Both the position numbers and the translations under genes were made by a program. The notes under the pieces were generated by a model. That model was not told the origin of the DNA. It ran no database searches and worked only from the letters and a program-made list of their open reading frames with translations. From the NCBI GenBank assembly GCA_947650365.1, contig CANTAL010000020.1, forward strand, positions 1,240,001-1,304,000: a stretch of DNA of 64,000 bases. The letters run 5' to 3'. This document shows, piece after piece, positions 57,151-64,000 of the stretch (positions within the stretch are counted from its first letter, which is position 1; every line of letters starts with the position of its first letter). Origin of the DNA: Chamaelirium japonicum (Eukaryota; Streptophyta; Magnoliopsida; Liliales; Melanthiaceae).

Positions 57151-60100
57151 TACTAATTAATGTGTTGTGAGATGGGAGAAAGAGAGAGTTGTTAAACTTG
57201 CTCCACCCTAAAGAGGTCGTATAATATAATTAAATCTCTCCGTTCTCTTCTCTCTTCTCCCGTGAATTAGGGTTTTCCATAGATTGCTTAGACCCTAAGT
57301 AGGCTTACCCTATAAATAATATACTATGCCTTTAGGGCGGGGCACGTTTATGGCTCTTTCTTTATCTCATCTAATAACATTTACCCTATAAATAATATTT
57401 GACCCCTTTAGGGTGGGTCACTTTTGACGGCTCTCTCTTTCTTTCATCTCACAACACATTATCAGCACGAATATATCAAGCCCAGCCTACCAGTCGTAAG
57501 AAAATAGAGAGGCGAAGATAGAAGAGAAGTTTTGGAATTTAGATTCCTTCTTACTTCACACCTATACACGTGGTCAATGGACTGAAGTAGGACTTTATCT
57601 CTCTTTTCTCTTCTCTCTTTATTTATCTCTCTATTCTTTTCTTTTTTTTTGTCTTAAATCTCTCCGAAGAGAGAAGAGAAAAGAAGTCCTTCTCCAATCC
57701 ATTAGCTATGGGTACAGGTGTGAAGTAAGAAGGAATCTAAATTCTAAAACTTTATAGAAGTGACAGAAAAAGAGAGAAGTGAACGAAGAGATAAACAAAG
57801 ACAGAAGAGAGAGATACAATTGGTCGGCTGGGCTCGATAGTAAGAAGTGGCACACCCGAATTACTTAGTCCCTAAGTTCAAATATTAAGAGATACACTGT
57901 CAGATATCTCCTATTGATTAGGGTTTTCCATAGAATACTTAGGCCCTAAGTAAGCTTACCCTATAAATAATATGCGACCCCTTTAGGGTGGGGCATGTTT
58001 AATGGCTCTCTCTTTCTCCCATCTCATAACACATTATCAGTATGAACATGTTGAGCCCAGCGACCAGTCGTAAGAAAATGGAGAGAGAAACAAAGACAAA
58101 AGAGAGAAGAAGAAAGAAGAGAACGGAGATATAAATGAAGATAGTGGAGAGAAGAAGTCATGTTTTAGTCCATTGGCCACGGGTATAGGTATGAAGTAAG
58201 AAGGAATCTAAATTCCAAAACTCCACTTCTTAATAATATAATTAAATCTCTCTATTCTCTTCTTTCTTCTACCATGGATTAGGGTTTTCTATAGATTGCT
58301 TAGGCACTAAGTAAGCTTACCCTTTAAATAATATACGACCCCTTTAGGGTAGGGCACGTTTGATGGCTCTTTCTTTCTCTCATCTCACAACACGTTATCA
58401 GCACGAACATGTCGAGCCTAGCTGACCAGTCACAAGAAAACGGAGAGAAACGAAGACAGAAGAGAGAGAAGATAAGAGGAGAACAGAGAGATAAACGAAA
58501 AGAGAAGAGAGAAGAAGTCATACTCCAGTCCATACGCCATGGGTATAGGTATGAAGTAAGAAGGAATCTAAATTTCAAAGCACCACTTCTCAATAGTATC
58601 TTCTCAATGTTATTATGATTATCATAGTAATGTTACTATAATTTTTTTAATTAAATTAATTGTTTAATTAAAACAAAGAGAGAATAGAATTTACTACGAT
58701 AATCGTAATAACGTTGAGATGATATTATTGAGAAAACTCCACTTCTCAATAATATAATTAAATCTCTTCATTCTCTTCTATCTTGTCCTATGGATTATGT
58801 TTTTCCATGGATTTCTTAGGCCCTAAGTAAGCTTACCTTATAAATAATATACAACCCCTTTAGGGTGGGTCATGTTTGATGGCTCTCTTTCTCCTATCTC
58901 ACAACACGTTATCAGCACAAACATGTCAAGCCCAGTCGACCCATCATAAGAAAATGGATAGAAAAACGAAGACAGAAGTAGAGTTTTATAATTTAGATTT
59001 ATTTTTACTTTACTCCTATACCCATAGCCAATTGACTAGAGCAGGACTTCTTATCTCTTCTCTCTTCATTTATCTCTCTATTTTCTTCTCTCCTCTTCTC
59101 TCTTTTCTATATTCGTAAAACTCCACTTATTTTCTCAATAAATGAAGAGAGACATGAAGACAGAAGAGAGAGAAGAAGAGAGAAGAGAACGGAGAGATAA
59201 ACGAAGAGAGAAGAGAGAAAAAGTCCTGCTCCAGTCCATTCGCCATGGGTATAGGTATGAAGTTCTCTCTTCTATCATCGTTTATCTCTCCGTTCTCTTC
59301 TTTCTTCTTTTATCTTCGTTTATCTCTCTGTTTTTCTTACAACTAGTCGACTGGGCTCGACATGTTTGTGCTGATAACGTATTATGTGATGGGAGAATAA
59401 GAGAGCCGTCAAATATGCCCCACCCTAAAGGGGTCGTATATTATTTATAGGGTTACTTAGGGTCTAATTAATCTATGAGAAACCCTAATCCATGGGAGAA
59501 GAGAGAAAAGAATGGAAAGATTTAATTATATTATTGAGAAGTGGAGTTTTAGATTTCTTCTTACTTAACACCTATACCCGAGGATAATGGACGGGAGCAG
59601 AACTTCTTCTCTCTTCTTTCATCATTTATCTCTCAATTTTCTTCTCTCTTCTCTCTTCTTCTCTTTACTCGCAACACATTATCAGCATGAACATATCAAG
59701 CCTAGCCAACCACTATTTAGAATTTAACTAAATTATTTAAATATATTATTTAAATTATTTTTTTTTCCATTATCTTCTCTATTCTTCTCTCACTTCTATC
59801 TTTGTTTCTCTCTTCGGTTTCTTGTGACTAGTCGGCTGGGCTCGATATGTTCATGCTGATAACGAGTTGTGAGAAAAAAAAAGAAGATAGAAGAGAAGGG
59901 AGAGATAAACGAAGAAAGAAGAGAGAAGAAATATTGCTCCAGTCCATTCGCCACGGGTATAAGTGTGAAGTAAGGAGGAATCTAAATTCCAAAACTCCAC
60001 ATCTAAATAATGTAATTAAATCTCTCCATTCTCTTCTATCTTCTTCCATGGATTAGGGTTTCCCATAGATTACTTAGGACCTAAGTAAGCTTACCCTATA

Positions 60101-60385
60101 AATAATATATGACCCCTTTAGAGTGGGGCACGTATGACGGCTCTTTCTTTCTCCCATCTCATAACACTTTATCAACACGAACATATCGAGCCCAGCTGAA
60201 CAGTCGCAAGAAAGCAGAAAGAGAAACGAAGATAGAAGTGGACTTTTGGAATTTAAATTCCTTCTTACTTCACACCTATACCCGTGGCCAATAGACTAGA
60301 GCATGACTTTTTCACTCTTCTCTCTTCGTTTATCTCTCCGTTCTCTTTTCTCTTCTTCTCTTACTTCTGCCTACGTTTCTTTATC
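57151..60385. repeat. Mosaic repeat array
   Basis: A double-promoter module lies at 57290-57480. PBS-like cores lie near 57455, 58030, 58390 and 58905 (+), 59350 (-), 59680 (+), 59840 (-) and 60165 (+). The core at 58386-58406 is the cleanest. An AT-rich inverted repeat lies at 58585-58740. No gene is supported. Confidence 0.85.
58386..58406 (+). other. Cleanest LTR-like end and PBS-like core of the module
   Basis: CACAACA (58386-58392) has the TG..CA-type ending of an LTR. CGTTATCAGCACGA (58393-58406) directly follows. The latter is complementary to TCGTGCTGATAACG, which matches the anticodon arm of plant tRNA-Ile(IAU) as I recall it, with C facing the inosine. This supports a half-tRNA primer-binding site; the match is from memory and needs alignment. 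Confidence 0.55.
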
Positions 60386-63300
60386 CGTTTATTGAGAGAA
60401 GAAGAGGACTTTAACGAAGACAGAAGAGAGATAAGAAGCGAGAAGAGAATAGAGAGATAAATAAAGAGAAAATAGAGAACTTCACACCTATACCTGTGGC
60501 CAATAGACAGGAGCAGGACTTCTTCTCTCTTCGTTTATCTCTCTATTTTCTTCTCTTTTTTTCTTTCTCTTTTGTCTTCGTTTCTCTATCCGTTTATATA
60601 GAGAAGAAGTGGAGTTTAACGAAGACAGAAGAGTGATAAGAAGCGAGAAGCGAACAGAAAGATAAATAAAGAGAGAAGAGAGAAGATGTCCAGCTCCAGT
60701 ACATTCGCCACGGGTATAAGTGTGAAATAAGAAGGAATATGAATACCAAAACTCCACTTCTGTCTTCATTTCTCTTACTATTTTCTTGCGACTGGTCGGC
60801 TAGGCTCGACATATTCATACTGATAACATACTGTGAGATGGGAGAAAGATAGAGCCGTCAAACATTCCCCACCCTAAAGGGGTCATATATTATTAATAGG
60901 AAAAGCTTACTTAGAGCCCAAGCAATCTATAGGAAACCCTAATCCATAGACGAAGAGAAAAAAGAATGAAGAGATTTAATTATATTATTGAGAAGTGGAG
61001 TTTTGGAATTTAGAATCTTTCTTAATTCACACCTATACATGTGGCAAATGGACTGGAACATGACTTCTTCTCTCTTCTCTCTTCGTTTGTCTCTCCGTTC
61101 TCTTCTCTCTTCTCACAACACATTATCAGCATGAACATGTCATACCTAATCGACCAGTCACAAGAAAACAGAGAGAGAAACAATGATAGAAGAGAGAGAA
61201 GATAACAAAGAGATAAACAAAGAGAGAAGATAGAAGAAGTCCTGCTCCAGTCCATTGGCCATACGTATAGCTATAAAGTAAGATGGAATTTAAATTCCAA
61301 AACTCCACATAAGAGAGATAAGAAGAGAGAAAAGAATAAAGAGATAAATGAAGAGAGAAGAAGTCCTACTCTAGTCCATTGGCCACAGGTATAGGTGTGA
61401 CATAAGAAGGAATATAAATTCCTAAACTCCACTTCTATCTTTGTTTCTCTCTCTATTTTCTTATGACTGTTCGGCTGGGCTCGACATGTTCGTACTAATA
61501 ACTTGTTATAAGATGGGAGAAAGAGAGAGCCGTCAAACGTGCCCCACCCTAAAAGGGTCATATATTATTTATAAGGTAAGATTACTTAGGGCCTAAGCAA
61601 TCTATAGGAAATCCTAATCCATGGGAGAGATTCGACGGTGGCCCTAATTATCGAGCCCAACCGACTAGTCACAAGAAAATGGAGAGAGAAACGAATATAG
61701 AAATAGAGTTTTGGAATTTAGATTCCTTCTTACTTCACACCTATACCCATGACCAATGGACTGGAGTAGGACTTCTTTTCTCTTCTAACTTCATTTATCT
61801 CTCCGTTCTCTTCTCTCTTCTTCTCTTTCTTCTATGGAGTTTCAGAATTTAGATTCATTCTTACTTCACACCTATACTCGTGGCCAATGGACTGGAGCAG
61901 GACTTCTTCTCTCTTCTCTCTTCGTTTATCTTTCCGTTCTCTTATTCCTTTTTCTCTCACTTCTGTCTTTGTTTCTCTCTTCGTTTTCTTATGACTGTTC
62001 GGCTGGGCTCGATATGTTCATGCTGATAATATGTTATGACAAGTAAGAAGAGAACAAAGAGATAAATGAAAAGAGAAGAGATAAGAAGTCCTGCTTAAGT
62101 CCATTCGCCATGGGTATAGGTGTGAAGTAAGAAGAAATCTAAATTCCAAAACTCCACTTCTCAATAATATAATTAAATCTCTTCTTTCTCTTTTTTCTTC
62201 TCCCATGGAGTAGGGTTTCTCATAGATTGCTTAGGCCCTAAGTAAGCTTACCCTATAAATAATATACGACCCCTTTAGGGTAGGGCAAGTTTGATGACTA
62301 TCTCTTTATCCCATCTCATAATAGGTTATCAGCACGAACATATCGAGCCCAACCGACCAGTCACAAGAAAACGGAGAGAGAAACATAGACAGAAGAGAGA
62401 GAAGAAGAAAGAAAATAACGGAGAGATAAACAAAGATAGAAGAGTGAAGAAGTCCTGTTCAAGTCCATTGGCCACGGGTATGGATTTGAAGTAAGAATGA
62501 ATCTAAATTCTAAAATACCAGTTCTTAATATTTATATGACCCCTCTATAGTGGGGCACGTTTGACGGCTCTCTCTTTCTCCCATCTCGCAACACATTATC
62601 TACATGAACATTTCGAGCCCAGTGGACTAGTCACAAGAAAACGGAGAGAGAAACAAAGATAGAAGAGAGAGAAGAAAAGAGAAGAGAACAAAGAGATAAA
62701 CGAAGAGAGAATAAGTTCTGCTCCAGTACATTGGCCATGGGTATAAGTTTGCAGTAAGAAGAATCTGAATTCCAAAACTCTACTTCTTAATAATATAATT
62801 AAATATCTCCATTCTCTTCTCTATTATCCTATGGATTAGGATTTCCCATAGATTGCTTAAGCTCTAAGTAAGTGTACTCTATAAATAATACATGACCCCT
62901 ATAGGGTAGGGTATATTTGACGGCTCTATCTCTTTCTCCCAAATCATAATACGTTATCAGCACAAACATGTCAAGCCCAGCCGAACAGTCGCAAGAAAAT
63001 AGAGAAAAAAATAAAGACAGGATAGAGAGAAGAATAGAGAAGAGAATGGAGAGATAAATAAAGAGAGAAGAAGTCATGCTCCAATCCATTGGCCACGGGT
63101 ATAGGTGTAAAGTAAGATAGAATCCAAATTCCAAAACTCCACTTCTATCTTTGTTTCTCTCTGTTTTCTTGCAACTGGTCGGCTTGGCTTAATATGTTCG
63201 TGCTGATAACATATCTAGTTTAATTAAGAAGGAATCTAAATTCCAAAACTTTAGTTCTCAATAATATAATTAAATTTTTCTGTTCTCTTCTCTCTTTTCC

Positions 63301-64000
63301 CATGGATTAGGGTTAACCATAGAATTCTTAGGCCCTAAGTAAGCTTACCCTATAAATAATATTCGTCCCCTTTATGGTAGGGCATGTTTGACGGCTTTCT
63401 CTTTCTCCCATCTCATACTACTTACCCTATAAATAATATACGACCCCTTTAGGGTAGGGCATATTTGACGACTCTCTCTTTCTCCCATCTTATAACACGT
63501 TATCTTTTGTTTCTCTCCCCGTTTCTCTCCCTGTTTTCTTTATTTCTCTCTCTTTCTTTTATAGTATAAAATAAAATAAATAAGTATTGATAGAAAAGAG
63601 ATAGAAAATTATTTTAAACTAGAGAGAGCAGAACTTCTTCTCTCTTCTCTCTTCTCTCTTCGTTTATCTCTCCATTTTCTTCTTTCTTTCTCCCATCTCT
63701 TAATATGTTATCAGCACGAACATATCGAGCCTAGGCGACCAATCGTAAGAAAATGGAGAGAGAAACGAAGATAGAAGTAGAGTTTTGGAATTTAGATTTC
63801 TTCTTACTTCATATTTATACCCATGGCTAATGGACTGGAGCGGGACTTCTTCTCTCTTCTATCTTCGTTTATCTCTCTGTTATCTTCTCTCTTCTTCTCT
63901 CTCTTATGTCTTTGTTTCTCTCTCCGTTTTTTTACGACTGGTCGGCTGGGCTCGATATGTTCGTGCTGATAACGTTTTGTAAGATGGGAGAAAAATAGGG
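60386..64000. repeat. Mosaic repeat array to the window end
   Basis: A short duplicated piece at 60388-60480 and 60598-60690 shares TAACGAAGACAGAAGAG and GATAAGAAGCGAGAAG. PBS-like cores lie near 60805 (-), 61115 (+), 61475 (-), 62005 (-), 62325, 62590 and 62950 (+), 63195 (-), 63490 (+, cut short), 63710 (+) and 63960 (-). A double-promoter module lies at 63340-63500. The array continues past the window end. No gene is supported. Confidence 0.85.

Noticed and set aside
58386..58406. The PBS-like core as part of a tRNA gene or SINE head
   Set aside because: Only the anticodon-arm complement is present. There are no A and B boxes, no acceptor stem and no 3' poly(A) or simple-repeat tail.

Overview
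The window looks like plant nuclear heterochromatin. I found no host gene, rRNA, tRNA gene or CRISPR array. It holds one very large, very AT- and GA/CT-rich non-coding repeat array, about 45 kb in total, interrupted by two nested LTR retrotransposons. The flowering-plant assignment rests on three things: a tRNA-Asp-primed Athila/Tat-type Gypsy element, an initiator-Met-primed Ty1/copia element, and plant-type promoter motifs (TTAGGGTTT telo-box, TATAAATA). The species cannot be told from the sequence.

Layout: 1-22272 repeat array; 22273-31102 a young, apparently non-autonomous Athila/Tat-like element on the + strand, with two 2,849-bp LTRs in which I see no difference, a 5-bp target duplication CTTAC and one 344-codon ORF; 31103-32734 repeat array; 32735-42563 an old Ty1/copia element on the - strand, with LTRs of about 1,954 bp that differ at roughly 5-6% of sites in the part I compared, and a polyprotein broken by six nonsense codons and one 1-bp deletion; 42564-64000 repeat array.

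The array is a mosaic of one module family in both orientations. In its 'sense' reading a module runs: telo-box and a CTTAGGCCCTAAG palindrome, a TATA box, about 75-85 bp ending in an LTR-like CACAACA, then CGTTATCAGCACGA, which fits a primer-binding site for the anticodon arm of tRNA-Ile(IAU). A polypurine leader of 100-200 bp follows, then a 65-bp tail (CCATTGGCCACGGG to CTCCACTTCTC). I count about 110 copies of the PBS-like core, roughly half on each strand. Modules meet at a small set of recurring breakpoints. One inversion breakpoint is reused about 27 times and makes long fold-back palindromes. Larger segments are also duplicated: a 5-kb segment at 10040-14970 recurs at 15150-20300, and a 170-190 bp AT-rich module occurs four times. 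Blocks of AT-rich DNA of 0.5-0.95 kb recur between the tail and the promoter. The array looks like the LTR/PBS/leader part of a copia-type retrotransposon amplified without coding sequence.

Inferred order of events: the array formed and its segments duplicated, the copia element inserted and decayed, and most recently the Athila-like element inserted 2-3 bp upstream of a module TATA box. The most interesting items are the array itself (its inferred PBS, its reused junctions, its hairpin-forming structure) and the intact ORF in an otherwise coding-poor young Athila-like element.
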